Source: Clostridia bacterium
GTDB taxonomy: Bacteria; Bacillota; Clostridia; Oscillospirales; CAG-272
Length of the DNA stretch: 61,948 bases
Reading direction: 5' to 3'
Assembly (NCBI GenBank): GCA_017937135.1
Contig: JAGBEE010000017.1
Location: 1-61,948, forward strand
Each line of letters opens with the position of its first letter. The stretch's first letter is position 1. The notes below the pieces were generated by a model. The model saw only the letters and a list, made by a program, of their open reading frames with translations. It searched no databases and was not told the origin of the DNA. Positions 1-8,724 of this stretch are shown piece after piece. The translations under genes and the position numbers were made by a program.

Positions 1-177
1 CTTTTCCTTAGAGCTTGATTTGTTGCTCTTTACTTTAAATTACTTGTTCGAGTTCATTCTTCAAAAGAATTTTAAGAGTTCCGTCTTTTGTACATTAAGT
101 TCTCTTAATACTTCGTTGTTCAATTTTCAAGGATCTTTTTTTCCACCAACCAAGCTCCTCGCTCAGTCAGCCTTGCC
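1..177 (-). other. Probable rRNA operon leader (16S gene beyond left edge)
   Basis: Read on the minus strand this segment follows a consensus promoter. It contains, around 137-119, a sequence close to the conserved CTTGAAAATTGAACAAC box found upstream of 16S genes and in spacers of Clostridia. No convincing protein gene is present. The 16S gene itself would start left of position 1, so the assignment rests on the leader motif and promoter strength. Between this promoter and the yetF start at 367 I see only AT-rich sequence. Confidence 0.6.
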
Positions 178-206
178 ATTATATCAAATACTTTTACCTT
201 TGTCAA
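178..206 (-). promoter_or_regulatory. Strong sigma-A promoter reading left (rRNA operon promoter)
   Basis: On the minus strand TTGACA (206-201) and TATAAT (183-178) are separated by exactly 17 bases, a perfect consensus. It reads out of the left edge of the window into sequence that resembles an rRNA leader, so it is most likely the promoter of a 16S-23S-5S operon. Confidence 0.8.
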
Positions 207-366
207 GTACTTTTTTAAACTTTTTTAAAAAAATTGCAAAAGAATTTAATTGTTGGCTTTTTTTGAGGGAATTATATTTTATCACTTATATTTATTCTTG
301 TCAAGATATTTTCTTCATTTTTACATATTTTATGTATATTTTTTAATAATAAATATGGAGGTATAT

Positions 367-1041
367 ATGGCTACTGTTTTTTTAAGAACTGTTATTATCT
401 ATGTTTTGTTTATTTTTTGCCTGCGCTTAGTTGGCAAAAGACAAGTTGGCGAATTACAGCTTAGCGAGCTTGTTACTACCTTTATGTTATCAGAATTAGC
501 TGTTAATCCAATTCAGGATTTTTCCATACCTATTGCATATGCAATTGTTCCACTAATTTTGTTGCTTGTGTTTGAGGTTATTATGTCATTTCTTGTTACA
601 AAATCTAATTTAATAAAAAAGGCTTTATTCGGCAACCCAAGCATAATCATTAAAGATGGTGCTTTAAACCAAAAGGAGCTATCAAGACTCAGAATTGGAA
701 TTTCAGAGTTACTCGCAGAGCTACGTATCAAAGGCTTTTCCGACATTAGCGAGATTGACTATGCTATTTTGGAGCAAAATGGTAAGCTTTCCGTTTTTCC
801 AAAGGTGAAAAATCAGCCTATTACTATTGGAGATTTAGATATAAAAAAGAAGGAGGGTGGTATTTCTCACCCACTTATAACAGATGGAAAAATAAATCAA
901 AGCAATTTGCTTCTTGCAAACAAAACGGAAAAATGGCTACTGTCATATTTAAAAAAGCATTCAATAAATATAAATGAAGTATTTTTACTTACCTGTAACG
1001 ATGCAAACGCTATAAATATAATAATGAAGGGAGAAAAATGA
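367..1041 (+). CDS. YetF/DUF421 family membrane protein
   Basis: 224 residues. Three N-terminal membrane helices (about 4-21, 30-48, 54-76) are followed by the cytoplasmic DUF421 domain, recognisable by the RLRIGISELLAELRIKGF segment near residue 115 and the following YAILEQNGKLSVFPK stretch. The family (YetF, YrbG, YkjA of Bacillus) is common in spore formers but its biochemical role is not established. The ATG at 367 has GGAGG five bases upstream; an in-frame ATG further upstream has no such site. The stop overlaps the start of the next gene (ATGA at 1038), so the two are translationally coupled, the usual arrangement for a DUF421-DUF4363 pair. Confidence 0.88.
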   Translation: MATVFLRTVIIYVLFIFCLRLVGKRQVGELQLSELVTTFMLSELAVNPIQDFSIPIAYAIVPLILLLVFEVIMSFLVTKSNLIKKALFGNPSIIIKDGALNQKELSRLRIGISELLAELRIKGFSDISEIDYAILEQNGKLSVFPKVKNQPITIGDLDIKKKEGGISHPLITDGKINQSNLLLANKTEKWLLSYLKKHSININEVFLLTCNDANAINIIMKGEK

Positions 1042-1394
1042 AGGCATTTGTAATTTCTCTAATAATTTTAATAGCTATAATGGCGCTGACTGTGACAAAC
1101 GCAATTTATATAAACAACAAATCCGAGGATTTTCACGCGCTTGCCTCATTGCTAACACCAGAAACAAACAGTGAATTTTTTGTTCTTTATGATGAGTGGA
1201 AAAAAGCAGAGGGTATTTTTTCTATTACGATTTCACACAAGGACATTGACAATTTGAATATAGCATTATCAGTTTTAAAGCAAAAATACGAAAATAAAGA
1301 GGACGACGGCTTTTATGAGTATAAGGCTCTACTCATGAACTATATAAGTGAGATTAGAGATAAAGAAGCATTTGCTTTAGATAATATAATTTAA
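1038..1394 (+). CDS. DUF4363 family protein
   Basis: 118 residues. One N-terminal membrane helix or uncleaved signal anchor (about residues 4-22) is followed by a charged, predominantly helical extracytoplasmic part. Size, helix placement and position directly behind a yetF gene match the DUF4363 family, which accompanies DUF421 proteins in Clostridia and has no known function. It overlaps yetF by four bases and ends in a terminator hairpin, so the pair forms a complete two-gene operon. Confidence 0.75.
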   Translation: MKAFVISLIILIAIMALTVTNAIYINNKSEDFHALASLLTPETNSEFFVLYDEWKKAEGIFSITISHKDIDNLNIALSVLKQKYENKEDDGFYEYKALLMNYISEIRDKEAFALDNII

Positions 1395-1422
1395 AAATGC
1401 AGAGGCTGTCCTCTGCATTTTT
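1393..1422. terminator. Bidirectional rho-independent terminator
   Basis: A ten-base-pair stem, AATGCAGAGG (1396-1405) with CCTCTGCATT (1410-1419), has A-rich and T-rich flanks. It separates the convergent DUF4363 and nfo genes and can serve both. Confidence 0.85.
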
Positions 1423-1423
1423 A

Positions 1424-2263
1424 TTATAAATTTGCAACTGCTTCCTTAAGAAGCCTTATTTCGTTTGCATAGCCATCAAGATCGTTGGGGGTTTCTAAGC
1501 AAATTGGTAAATTTCTAACCACAGGGTGCGTAATAATTTTAATTATTCCATCAAGTGTGAGATATCCTTGACCTATTTTTTCGTGACGATCCTTGTGAGC
1601 GTTTAGTACATTCTTAGTATCATTTAAATGAATAGCCTTAAGCTTATCAATTCCTATCACGTTGTCAAAATGCTTAAAAATAGCATCTGGGTCATTTGAG
1701 ATATCGTAGCCACCATCGTGAACGTGGCATGTGTCAAGACATACGCCAACGCGCTCTTTTTTATCCACTCCCTCGATTATTTTAGCAATTTCCTCAAATG
1801 TTTTTCCAATTTCAGTTCCCTTGCCCGCCATTGTTTCTATGAGCACTATTGTTCTTTGACTGTTTGCCAAAATTGTGTTAAGTGTGTCTGTTGTTTTTTC
1901 AATTCCTACATCTACGCCCTGTGAGACATGACAGCCCGGATGAAAATTATAATATGCAAGGGGGATCTTGTCAAGCAAGCACACATCCTTTGTCATTGTA
2001 TCCTTTGTATAATCTCTAATGCCTTCGTCTGCGGCACAAGGATTAAAGGTGTACGGGGCGTGCGCAATAATGGGGGCAAAGTCGTTTTCCTCCATAAGCC
2101 TTACAAGATTTTCAATATCCTCATCTGTTGGCGGCTTAAATGAGCCACCACGTGGGTTTCTTGTAAAAAACTGAAAAGTGTTTGCTCCTACGCTAAGAGC
2201 AGTTTTTCCCATATTTTCATAGCCACCTGATACGGAGAGGTGGCACCCTAAATTTAACTTCAT
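1424..2263 (-). CDS. nfo: Deoxyribonuclease IV (AP endonuclease IV)
   Basis: 279 residues, normal family length. Endonuclease IV is a Zn-dependent TIM-barrel enzyme that cuts DNA 5' to abasic sites in base-excision repair. Family signatures are visible: GCHLSVSGGY at the N-terminus, HAPY, HPGCHV, VCLDTCHVHDGGYD and the block HLNDTK followed by DRHEKIGQGYL, which together supply the His, Asp and Glu metal ligands. The ATG at 2263 starts the conserved N-terminus (MKLNLGCHLS) behind GTGAGG; the ten-residue extension upstream is not conserved in the family. It is the last gene of the leftward rimM-trmD-ligase-obgE-nfo group, separated from obgE by a hairpin. Confidence 0.93.
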   Translation of the reverse strand: MKLNLGCHLSVSGGYENMGKTALSVGANTFQFFTRNPRGGSFKPPTDEDIENLVRLMEENDFAPIIAHAPYTFNPCAADEGIRDYTKDTMTKDVCLLDKIPLAYYNFHPGCHVSQGVDVGIEKTTDTLNTILANSQRTIVLIETMAGKGTEIGKTFEEIAKIIEGVDKKERVGVCLDTCHVHDGGYDISNDPDAIFKHFDNVIGIDKLKAIHLNDTKNVLNAHKDRHEKIGQGYLTLDGIIKIITHPVVRNLPICLETPNDLDGYANEIRLLKEAVANL

Positions 2264-2285
2264 TTTTATCCTCACTTTTTTAAGA

Positions 2286-2308
2286 AATGCCACCGAAAAG
2301 GTGGCATT
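2286..2308 (-). terminator. Hairpin between obgE and nfo
   Basis: AATGCCACC (2286-2294) pairs with GGTGGCATT (2300-2308). The T-run on the minus strand is weak, so it may be a partial terminator or an RNA-stability element that lowers nfo expression relative to obgE. Confidence 0.55.
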
Positions 2309-2312
2309 ATTC

Positions 2313-3596
2313 TTAGATTACAAAATCAAATTCAAAATCGTAAATTGAAACAGCGTCTCCATCCTTACAGCCTGCTTCCTTTAGCTTATCGATTACTCCG
2401 CTTTTAAGAAGCACACGTTGGAAAAACATTAGTGATTCTCTATCGTAGAAATTCACCTGTCCAACAAGGTTAAAGAGCCATTCTCCCTCTACTACATAAG
2501 TACCCTTTGAGTCCTTAGTAATTGTGATAGCGTGGTCATCTGTATCTGATAATATAGCATCCTCAGGGACATAGTCAGCCTCGTAAATTGTCAATGGTGG
2601 CAGCTTATCCAGCATTTTGTCTATTTTATCAATAAGAATTTCTGTATTCTCGCCCGTGTAAGCACTAATATATATAAGCTCCCAGCCTTGCTCCTTCACG
2701 TATTTTTCAAACGCGTCAATATCAACAAGCTCCCTGTCAAGAGAATCAACCTTATTTGCTACAATTATGCGAGGACGTGTCGATAATTCGCTTGAAAATT
2801 TCTTCAGCTCATCATCTATTGTAACAATATCATCTATTGGATTTCTGCCTTCAATACAAGATATATCAACTACTTGAACTAAAAGCCTGCATCTTTCGAT
2901 ATGTCTTAAAAACTCATGACCTAAGCCAAGTCCCTCTGATGCGCCCTCAATAAGTCCAGGAATGTCAGCCATTACAAAGCCATGTCCTTCTCTTACTCGT
3001 ACAACACCAAGATTAGGAGATAATGTTGTAAAATGATAATCTGCTATTTTAGGCTTAGCATCGCTTACTGCTGCAAGTAACGAGGATTTACCAGCGCTTG
3101 GTAAGCCAACCAGCCCGACATCAGCGAGCATTTTAAGCTCTAAAACGAGCTCCCATTCCTGCCCCTTCGTGCCACTTTTAGCAAACATAGGAATTTGTCT
3201 TGTGGGGGTTGCAAAATGCTTATTTCCCCAGCCTCCTCTGCCACCCTTTGCACAAATCCAACTTTCGCAATCTGACATATCCTTTAAAATTTTGCCTGTT
3301 TTTTCATCTCTTATTAATGTTCCCTCTGGAACCTTGATGATTATATCATCACCATTTTTTCCGTGAAATTTAGCGCCAGCACCATCTCCACCATTTTGAG
3401 CAACAAATTTTCTTTTATATCTAAATGATAATAGAGTATTAGTTCCCTTGTCTATTTCGAAAACAACGTTTCCACCGTGTCCACCATCGCCACCATCAGG
3501 TCCACCCTTGGCAACGTACTTCTCACGCCTAAAGGATACGCTACCGTTTCCGCCATTTCCTGCTTTAACATAAATTTTTACTTTGTCTATAAACAT
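2313..3596 (-). CDS. obgE: Obg-family GTPase ObgE/CgtA
   Basis: 427 residues. Obg is an essential GTPase that works in 50S ribosome assembly and stringent and stress signalling. The glycine-rich Obg fold occupies residues 1-158, the G domain follows with P-loop GLPSAGKS (164-171), DIPG (211-214) and NKVD (281-284), and the C-terminal OCT domain covers about 350-427. The OCT domain is the Gram-positive type. The ATG at 3596 begins the canonical MFIDKVKIYVKAGNGGNG terminus behind GGAG. It lies 25 bases after the O-antigen ligase-like gene; linkage to ribosome-maturation genes rimM and trmD fits its role. Confidence 0.96.
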   Translation of the reverse strand: MFIDKVKIYVKAGNGGNGSVSFRREKYVAKGGPDGGDGGHGGNVVFEIDKGTNTLLSFRYKRKFVAQNGGDGAGAKFHGKNGDDIIIKVPEGTLIRDEKTGKILKDMSDCESWICAKGGRGGWGNKHFATPTRQIPMFAKSGTKGQEWELVLELKMLADVGLVGLPSAGKSSLLAAVSDAKPKIADYHFTTLSPNLGVVRVREGHGFVMADIPGLIEGASEGLGLGHEFLRHIERCRLLVQVVDISCIEGRNPIDDIVTIDDELKKFSSELSTRPRIIVANKVDSLDRELVDIDAFEKYVKEQGWELIYISAYTGENTEILIDKIDKMLDKLPPLTIYEADYVPEDAILSDTDDHAITITKDSKGTYVVEGEWLFNLVGQVNFYDRESLMFFQRVLLKSGVIDKLKEAGCKDGDAVSIYDFEFDFVI

Positions 3597-3621
3597 ATTT
3601 TCTCCATGTATTGCGTTGTTT

Positions 3622-5640
3622 TTACTCTTCATCGTCCTCTGTATCGGATACAGGGTCGACTATTCTTATAATTTCATCTGTATTGGTAAATTCTTTAACC
3701 TGTGCTTTTTTAGCCTTTTGCTTTTTAAGCTTTGGAGCACGGACATACTTACGTCTAACAGCTGTATCACGCTCACCGTCGGGAGAAAGCTCTATCTCAA
3801 TGCTTGCCGAGGATAGATCAACGTATTTTTCATTTATCTGCCTTTCCTCTCTTTCTATTTTTATATATGCTATTGAAAGAGCTGCACAAATAAATGAAAT
3901 GAGCATAATTCTGCTATCATGCCATACATTTGAAAAAATTCCTGCTGAAAAAATTGCTGTTAATACGCAAAAGCCTGCGCTTCCGTTTACTCTTCTGTAC
4001 TTATTTCTTGCACCAGCGCAATATGATAATATTACGCGAACAAACATAACCGCATACACTAAGAATGCGATAGTCGCTATTATGCCAAACTCAACCATTA
4101 TGCTTATTGGAAGCGAATCTACATAATCTCCACCGAAGCCAGGAAAGTATATGTCTAATACCTCACTGCCCACGCCTATACCAAGTGGCTTCTCAAGGAA
4201 TAAAGCAAACGCTTTTTTCATATAGTTAAACTTCTTTGGGAAGCTTATATCCGAAAGGAAGCCAACAGCGAATATTTGCTGTATCATATAGTCCGGTAAT
4301 GCAAAATAAAATATTGGAATTGCGAGTGCTAATGCCAATGCAAGGTATAAATAATTTCTATTGTAAATAATAAGAAGAAATATTACACCTATCAAGAAGC
4401 CAACAAGCGCTGATTTTGTATCAGCTAAAATCAGTGTGGCGGTAAAGGTTGCTAAAAGAATGAAATGTCCGAATTTGCCAAGGTCACTTCTTTCGCTTAT
4501 CATATTTGCCAAGGCAAAAACAGCAGCTATTATCATAAATTGTCCAAGCGCTTCTGAGGTTTCAAAGGTTGCATTTGCAGACCCGCTATATGGGAAAGCA
4601 GTGTTCAAAGCAGACACGCTCTGCCCTATTTTACCTAAAATCGCTTGTATAATGGCTATTAGCGACACTATTAGTGATGTCACTGTTAATGATATCATAT
4701 CTCTTCTAAACCATTCCTTTGAACGAATGATATTTGCAAATAAGAAATATGAAATAAAAATTGCTATATAATTCAATACCATTGGTATAGACTCAATTGG
4801 ATGCTGATAATTTATTCCAAACAGAGCCATTAAAATTATAGTTGCAAAGGCGAATATATCAAGATACTCAAGCTTGAATAATCTTTTTCCAAGAAACAGC
4901 TTTATAAGATAGCAAGCAAATACATAAATTAGTATTACTTTTAGAAATTCAAAGGGAATAAATGGTAATAAGAATACTATTATTACAGTTCCCGTTTCAG
5001 GCGATTTAAAAATGTTATATGCAAAAATAACTAATAAAATTGCAATAATTATATTTATCGGCGAAGCGAAGTAAGAGGCAATACCCAGGACAAAGCCAAT
5101 AAGAGCCATTATACTCGGGTGAGTTACCCTATTTTTCTCAGCCTCAGTATGAACACTTTCACTATCTATTCCAAGAAAGTCAAATAGCACCGTGCTGACA
5201 AGCTTATTTGATAATATGTTTACCGCTAACGAGTGTGCTGAAAACATAAGCGGTATTGAGCACACCAATATAGCCATTGCATATACAAAATATTCAAATG
5301 AAACGTTTACAAAAAGAATCATTCCATTGAGAGGATAAAGTATCGAAACAACTGCTCCCATCACAAAGAAAAGCAGTCCGTATTCTCGCAACGATATACG
5401 AAGCAAAAACGTCATAAATTTTTCGATGGATAAAGTAATTTTGCTATTTTGAAGGGCAATAATTACTTTTTTTCTCCAAGGGGAGTGTATGTTTTTCTGT
5501 TTATTTGCCTTTTTTTCAAATTTTGCGTTTGTCTTTTCGTAAGAGGTGAAAAAGCGTCCAATAAATGAGCCTGCAAGTATTCTAAAAAACCATTCGCTTA
5601 TTTTATCGAATACAGACTGCTTTCTTGGGCTGTTATCCAT
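3622..5640 (-). CDS. O-antigen ligase/polymerase (Wzy_C) family membrane protein
   Basis: 672 residues. After an N-terminal soluble stretch of roughly 95 residues come about twelve hydrophobic helices with the large loop before the final helices typical of the PF04932 family, which joins or polymerises lipid-linked glycans at the membrane. The last 90 or so residues are cytoplasmic-looking, first basic (KLKKQKAKKAQ) then acidic (ending DTEDDEE), longer than usual. The ATG at 5640 has a perfect AAAGGAGG; an upstream extension would run into trmD. In a Gram-positive it would act on wall teichoic-type, capsular or secondary cell-wall polysaccharide. Its place between trmD and obgE is unexpected, and no glycosyltransferases are nearby, so the substrate is unknown. 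Confidence 0.8.
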   Translation of the reverse strand: MDNSPRKQSVFDKISEWFFRILAGSFIGRFFTSYEKTNAKFEKKANKQKNIHSPWRKKVIIALQNSKITLSIEKFMTFLLRISLREYGLLFFVMGAVVSILYPLNGMILFVNVSFEYFVYAMAILVCSIPLMFSAHSLAVNILSNKLVSTVLFDFLGIDSESVHTEAEKNRVTHPSIMALIGFVLGIASYFASPINIIIAILLVIFAYNIFKSPETGTVIIVFLLPFIPFEFLKVILIYVFACYLIKLFLGKRLFKLEYLDIFAFATIILMALFGINYQHPIESIPMVLNYIAIFISYFLFANIIRSKEWFRRDMISLTVTSLIVSLIAIIQAILGKIGQSVSALNTAFPYSGSANATFETSEALGQFMIIAAVFALANMISERSDLGKFGHFILLATFTATLILADTKSALVGFLIGVIFLLIIYNRNYLYLALALALAIPIFYFALPDYMIQQIFAVGFLSDISFPKKFNYMKKAFALFLEKPLGIGVGSEVLDIYFPGFGGDYVDSLPISIMVEFGIIATIAFLVYAVMFVRVILSYCAGARNKYRRVNGSAGFCVLTAIFSAGIFSNVWHDSRIMLISFICAALSIAYIKIEREERQINEKYVDLSSASIEIELSPDGERDTAVRRKYVRAPKLKKQKAKKAQVKEFTNTDEIIRIVDPVSDTEDDEE

Positions 5641-5662
5641 ATAATTACCTCCTTTACTGTTT

Positions 5663-6388
5663 TTATTTCTTTTTAGCCTCCGTTTGAATCGGATGCTCTG
5701 ATATATATTTTTCGTATAAATCAGGGCGACGCTGCTTTGTAATTTCCAGTGACCTTTCAAGTCTCCATTTTTCTATGTTTTCGTGATGCCCCGAAAGAAG
5801 CACCTCTGGCACCTCTTTTCCTCGAAATACGCGAGGACGTGTATATTGTGGGTACTCTAAGAGCCCTGATGCAACGCTTTCCTTTTCGTAACATTCCTTA
5901 TCTGACAGAACTCCGTCCTTTAGTCTTGAAACTGCATCTACAATTATGCAGGCTGGAATTTCGCCACCTGTTAACACGTAATCACCTATTGATATTTCTT
6001 CATCAACTATTTCTTCAATAACACGCTCATCAATCCCCTCGTAGTGCCCACAAAGTATGATTATGTTATCATATTCAGCAAGCTCCTTTGCTACCTCATG
6101 ATTGAAAATTCGTCCACGGGGTGAGGCATATATCGTTTTTGTCCTTCCATTTGGGAGAGATTTTGTTACTGCATCATAGCAATCGCAAATTGGCTGTGTT
6201 GACATAAGCATACCCTTGCCACCACCATAAGGTGTATCATCTGTTTTTCTATGCTTGTTTTGAGTGTATTCTCTTATGTCGTGTGTATTTACCTCTATAT
6301 AGCCATTTTGTCTTGCTCGACCTATTATACTACTATCCAAAACGGCATTAACCATTTCGGGAAAAATCGTCAATATATCAAATCTCAT
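5663..6388 (-). CDS. trmD: tRNA (guanine-N1)-methyltransferase TrmD
   Basis: 241 residues. It methylates G37 of tRNAs reading CUN, CCN and CGG codons using S-adenosylmethionine, preventing +1 frameshifting. The N-terminus MRFDILTIFPEMV and the SPOUT trefoil-knot segment (LCGHYEGIDERVIE, then ISIGDYVLTGGE, about residues 110-140) are diagnostic. It overlaps the rimM stop by four bases, so the two are translationally coupled, as in most bacteria. The usual neighbour rplS is absent here and replaced by the ligase-like gene. Confidence 0.96.
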   Translation of the reverse strand: MRFDILTIFPEMVNAVLDSSIIGRARQNGYIEVNTHDIREYTQNKHRKTDDTPYGGGKGMLMSTQPICDCYDAVTKSLPNGRTKTIYASPRGRIFNHEVAKELAEYDNIIILCGHYEGIDERVIEEIVDEEISIGDYVLTGGEIPACIIVDAVSRLKDGVLSDKECYEKESVASGLLEYPQYTRPRVFRGKEVPEVLLSGHHENIEKWRLERSLEITKQRRPDLYEKYISEHPIQTEAKKK

Positions 6389-6891
6389 TCTAACATTCCC
6401 TCAATTGGAGAAATAAAAATGCCCTCTTCAAGCGAAATTTTAGGAACAAACTCATAAATTGCGGGGATTAAAGAATCATTCTTGCCTTCTCTCGCTATTA
6501 CATAAATGTCCTGTGCGCCTTGATTGATTACATCCTTCAGGGTGCCATATTTTTCGCCTGTATTAAAATCATAGACGGGTAGTCCTATAATGTCGGCGAT
6601 AAAATAGTCACCTTCATTTTTAAGTATGTCCTCTCTCTTGGCAAAAAGGAACTGTGTGCGAAGCCTTGTTACCTCCTCGGGTGTTGTTATGCCATCCAAA
6701 AGGACAAGTGCGTTTGACTTGTATGGTGATACCTTTTTGATTTCGTATCCCTTATATTCTGTACCGTTTAAGAGATATACGGTTTTTAGCTCTGCAAAAA
6801 CCTCGTAGCTATCACAGAGATGATTTATGACCATAGCGCCATTTATTCCATGGGCTCTCATTATTTGTCCACATTCTAAATATTGTTTCAT
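6385..6891 (-). CDS. rimM: 16S rRNA processing protein RimM
   Basis: 168 residues. RimM assists maturation of the 30S head by binding S19. The N-terminal RimM domain begins LECGQIMRAHGINGAM and a PRC-barrel follows (around YFIADIIGLPVYDFNTGEKYG, residues 95-165). It is the first gene of the leftward operon, behind a promoter at 6946-6974, and overlaps trmD. rpsP and the KH-domain gene, which often precede rimM, are not here. Confidence 0.93.
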   Translation of the reverse strand: MKQYLECGQIMRAHGINGAMVINHLCDSYEVFAELKTVYLLNGTEYKGYEIKKVSPYKSNALVLLDGITTPEEVTRLRTQFLFAKREDILKNEGDYFIADIIGLPVYDFNTGEKYGTLKDVINQGAQDIYVIAREGKNDSLIPAIYEFVPKISLEEGIFISPIEGMLE

Positions 6892-6945
6892 TATTTTCCT
6901 CTAACATATAGTAAATATATTAAATGCAATAAAATTCCATTATGT

Positions 6946-6974
6946 ATTTTAGCATAAATTATTTAAAATATCAA
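6946..6974 (-). promoter_or_regulatory. Sigma-A promoter for rimM-trmD-ligase-obgE-nfo
   Basis: Minus strand TTGATA (6974-6969) and TAAAAT (6951-6946), spacing 17 bases, about 55 bases ahead of the rimM start. No other gene start lies between. Confidence 0.65.
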
Positions 6975-7024
6975 GTATAATTATTGTTTATCTATATTAT
7001 TTTATAAAAATTTGTAAAAAGGTA

Positions 7025-7053
7025 TTGACAATAAACGTTTTATGTGGTAAAAT
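7025..7053 (+). promoter_or_regulatory. Sigma-A promoter for rpmG-secE-nusG
   Basis: TTGACA (7025-7030) and TAAAAT (7048-7053) with a 17-base spacer. A leader of about 140 bases follows before rpmG, with a GCGC-rich inverted segment near 7062-7105 and a GTGCACATCGTGCAC palindrome at 7141-7155 that could fold in the transcript. I did not recognise a known riboswitch or r-protein leader here. Confidence 0.8.
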
Positions 7054-7197
7054 GTTGTCACCTCGCGCAGGGGTTCTTTTTTTGCGCGGTTTTTTCTGCG
7101 CAAATTCAGATTAAAATCCCTTGTCAAGAGGGAGGTACAGTGCACATCGTGCACATTCATGGGCTTGTCCCAAATTTAATTAGGAGGTGCCGAAAAA

Positions 7198-7347
7198 ATG
7201 AGAGTCAAAATCACATTGGCATGCAGTGAGTGCAAGCAACGTAATTACGACACAAAGAAAAACAAAAAGAATGATCCTGACAGACTTGAAATGAACAAGT
7301 ACTGCCGTTTCTGTCGTAAGCACACATTGCACAAAGAAACTAAATAA
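7198..7347 (+). CDS. rpmG: 50S ribosomal protein L33
   Basis: 49 residues. Starts [17 protein letters not shown] and contains two Cys pairs (CSEC near residue 9, CRFC near residue 37), so this is the zinc-binding (C+) form of L33. An AGGAGG site lies nine bases upstream. The order rpmG-secE-nusG-rplK-rplA is the standard Firmicutes arrangement. Eleven bases separate it from secE, so they are co-transcribed. The zinc-free paralogue is not in the window. Confidence 0.93.
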   Translation: MRVKITLACSECKQRNYDTKKNKKNDPDRLEMNKYCRFCRKHTLHKETK

Positions 7348-7358
7348 GGAGTAAAGTC

Positions 7359-7604
7359 ATGGCAAACAAGGAAAAGAAGGAAGTTACCAAAAAACCCGGC
7401 TTTTTCTCCAGAATCATTGCTAAATTCAAAGGAGTTAAGGCTGAGAAGAAAAAGGTTACCTGGGCTTCTCGTAAATCAACTTTTAAAAATTTCATGCTTG
7501 TTATGGGCGTAGTTGTAGCTATGGCAGTTGTCATCGGCCTTATTGACTGGGGTCTTGGCGCACTTATCGACGTTTTATTTAAAGCGATCAACATTCCATA
7601 CTAA
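7359..7604 (+). CDS. secE: Preprotein translocase subunit SecE
   Basis: 81 residues. The essential SecE subunit clamps SecY in the translocon. A basic cytoplasmic N-terminal region with an amphipathic helix (WASRKSTFKNF, around residues 35-47) is followed by a single membrane helix (about 48-70), the short Gram-positive form. The position between rpmG and nusG confirms the assignment. Confidence 0.92.
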   Translation: MANKEKKEVTKKPGFFSRIIAKFKGVKAEKKKVTWASRKSTFKNFMLVMGVVVAMAVVIGLIDWGLGALIDVLFKAINIPY

Positions 7605-7618
7605 TATGAGGTGTAAAG

Positions 7619-8158
7619 ATGAGTGATTTTAACGAATTAAATGTCGGACCGAGATGGTATATCATTCATACTTATACCGGTTACGAAAACAAAGTAAAAA
7701 CTACTATTGAAAAAGTTGTTGAGAACAGAAACCTTTCTGAACTTATTTTCGATGTAAAAGTCCCTGTTCAACCTATTGTTACCACGGATTCTAAGGGCAA
7801 CGAAAAAATCGTTGAGGAAAAGATCTACCCTTCTTATGTATTCGTTAAAATGGTAATGAACGATGAAACCTGGCACATCATAAGACATATTAGTGGTGTT
7901 ACAGGCTTTGTAGGTCCCGGATCAAGACCTGTTCCACTTTCTGATGAGGAAGCAAGAGCTATCGCTATTGAGGAAAAGCCTGTTTCTGATTCATTCAATG
8001 TTGGAGATGAGGTTGAAATCATCGATGGCTTCTTAAGTGGCCACAAGGGAAAAATCAGCGAGATTTCAGAGGACGGAAGCGAAATCACTGTTATTGTTTC
8101 TACAATAGGCCGTGACCTTCCAGTCAACCTTGATGCTAAGAGCATTAAAAGGGTTTAA
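7619..8158 (+). CDS. nusG: Transcription termination/antitermination protein NusG
   Basis: 179 residues. NusG binds RNA polymerase and modulates pausing and termination and coupling to ribosomes. The NGN domain starts at PRWYIIHTYTGYENKVK (about residues 11-110), and the C-terminal KOW domain carries the FNVGDEVEIIDGFLSGHKGKI stretch in two parts around residues 125-150. Position between secE and rplK is canonical. Confidence 0.96.
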   Translation: MSDFNELNVGPRWYIIHTYTGYENKVKTTIEKVVENRNLSELIFDVKVPVQPIVTTDSKGNEKIVEEKIYPSYVFVKMVMNDETWHIIRHISGVTGFVGPGSRPVPLSDEEARAIAIEEKPVSDSFNVGDEVEIIDGFLSGHKGKISEISEDGSEITVIVSTIGRDLPVNLDAKSIKRV

Positions 8159-8220
8159 TTTTTTAACACAAAGCAGGACACGCCTGCTATCACCGTGCGA
8201 TTCGGATAAATCGTAAATAA

Positions 8221-8262
8221 GTGGGAGAGAGAAAAATCTTTAATTCTCTCGTAGAGTACCAC
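8221..8262 (+). promoter_or_regulatory. Candidate L1-type autoregulatory leader of rplKA
   Basis: Directly upstream of rplK, GTGG (8221-8224) can pair with CCAC (8259-8262) and GAGAGA with TCTCTC inside it, leaving an asymmetric GTAGAGTA bulge on the 3' side. In many bacteria L1 represses rplKA by binding a leader that mimics its 23S site. The hairpin is seen; the L1 role is inferred. A second hairpin, AGCAGG with CCTGCT, lies at 8172-8188. Confidence 0.45.
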
Positions 8263-8279
8263 ATAGGAGGAAATTTATA

Positions 8280-8705
8280 ATGGCTAAGAAAATTCAGGGT
8301 TATATTAAGCTTCAAATCCCTGCAGGTAAAGCAACACCACAACCACCTATCGGACCAGCTCTCGGTCAATATGGTGTTTCAATTCCTAACTTCACAAAGG
8401 AATTCAACGAAAGAACAAAAAATGATATCGGTTACATCATTCCTGTTGTAATTACAGTTTATGCTGACCGTTCATTCACATTCATCACAAAGACTCCACC
8501 AGCTCCCGTTCTTATTAAGAAGGCAGCAGGCATTGAGACTGCTTCTGCAACTCCTAACAAAACAAAGGTTGCTAAGCTTACAAAGGAACAAGTTCAAAAG
8601 ATTGCAGAGACAAAGATGCCTGACCTTAATGCAGGCTCACTTGAGGCTGCTATCAGCATGGTTAAGGGTACTGCTCGTTCTATGGGCGTTACTGTTGAGG
8701 ACTAA
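8280..8705 (+). CDS. rplK: 50S ribosomal protein L11
   Basis: 141 residues, standard length. L11 forms the GTPase-associated centre with L10/L12 and 23S rRNA and activates RelA. The proline-rich N-terminal hinge ([20 protein letters not shown]) and the C-terminal RNA-binding domain ending in [10 protein letters not shown] are typical. AGGAGG stands nine bases before the start. It is followed 19 bases later by rplA. Confidence 0.97.
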   Translation: MAKKIQGYIKLQIPAGKATPQPPIGPALGQYGVSIPNFTKEFNERTKNDIGYIIPVVITVYADRSFTFITKTPPAPVLIKKAAGIETASATPNKTKVAKLTKEQVQKIAETKMPDLNAGSLEAAISMVKGTARSMGVTVED

Positions 8706-8724
8706 GATTAGGAGGTAATTTGAG

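Noticed and set aside
20-346. Open frame at the left edge
   Set aside because: It lies antisense to the rRNA leader and promoter, is AT-rich and lacks a ribosome site.
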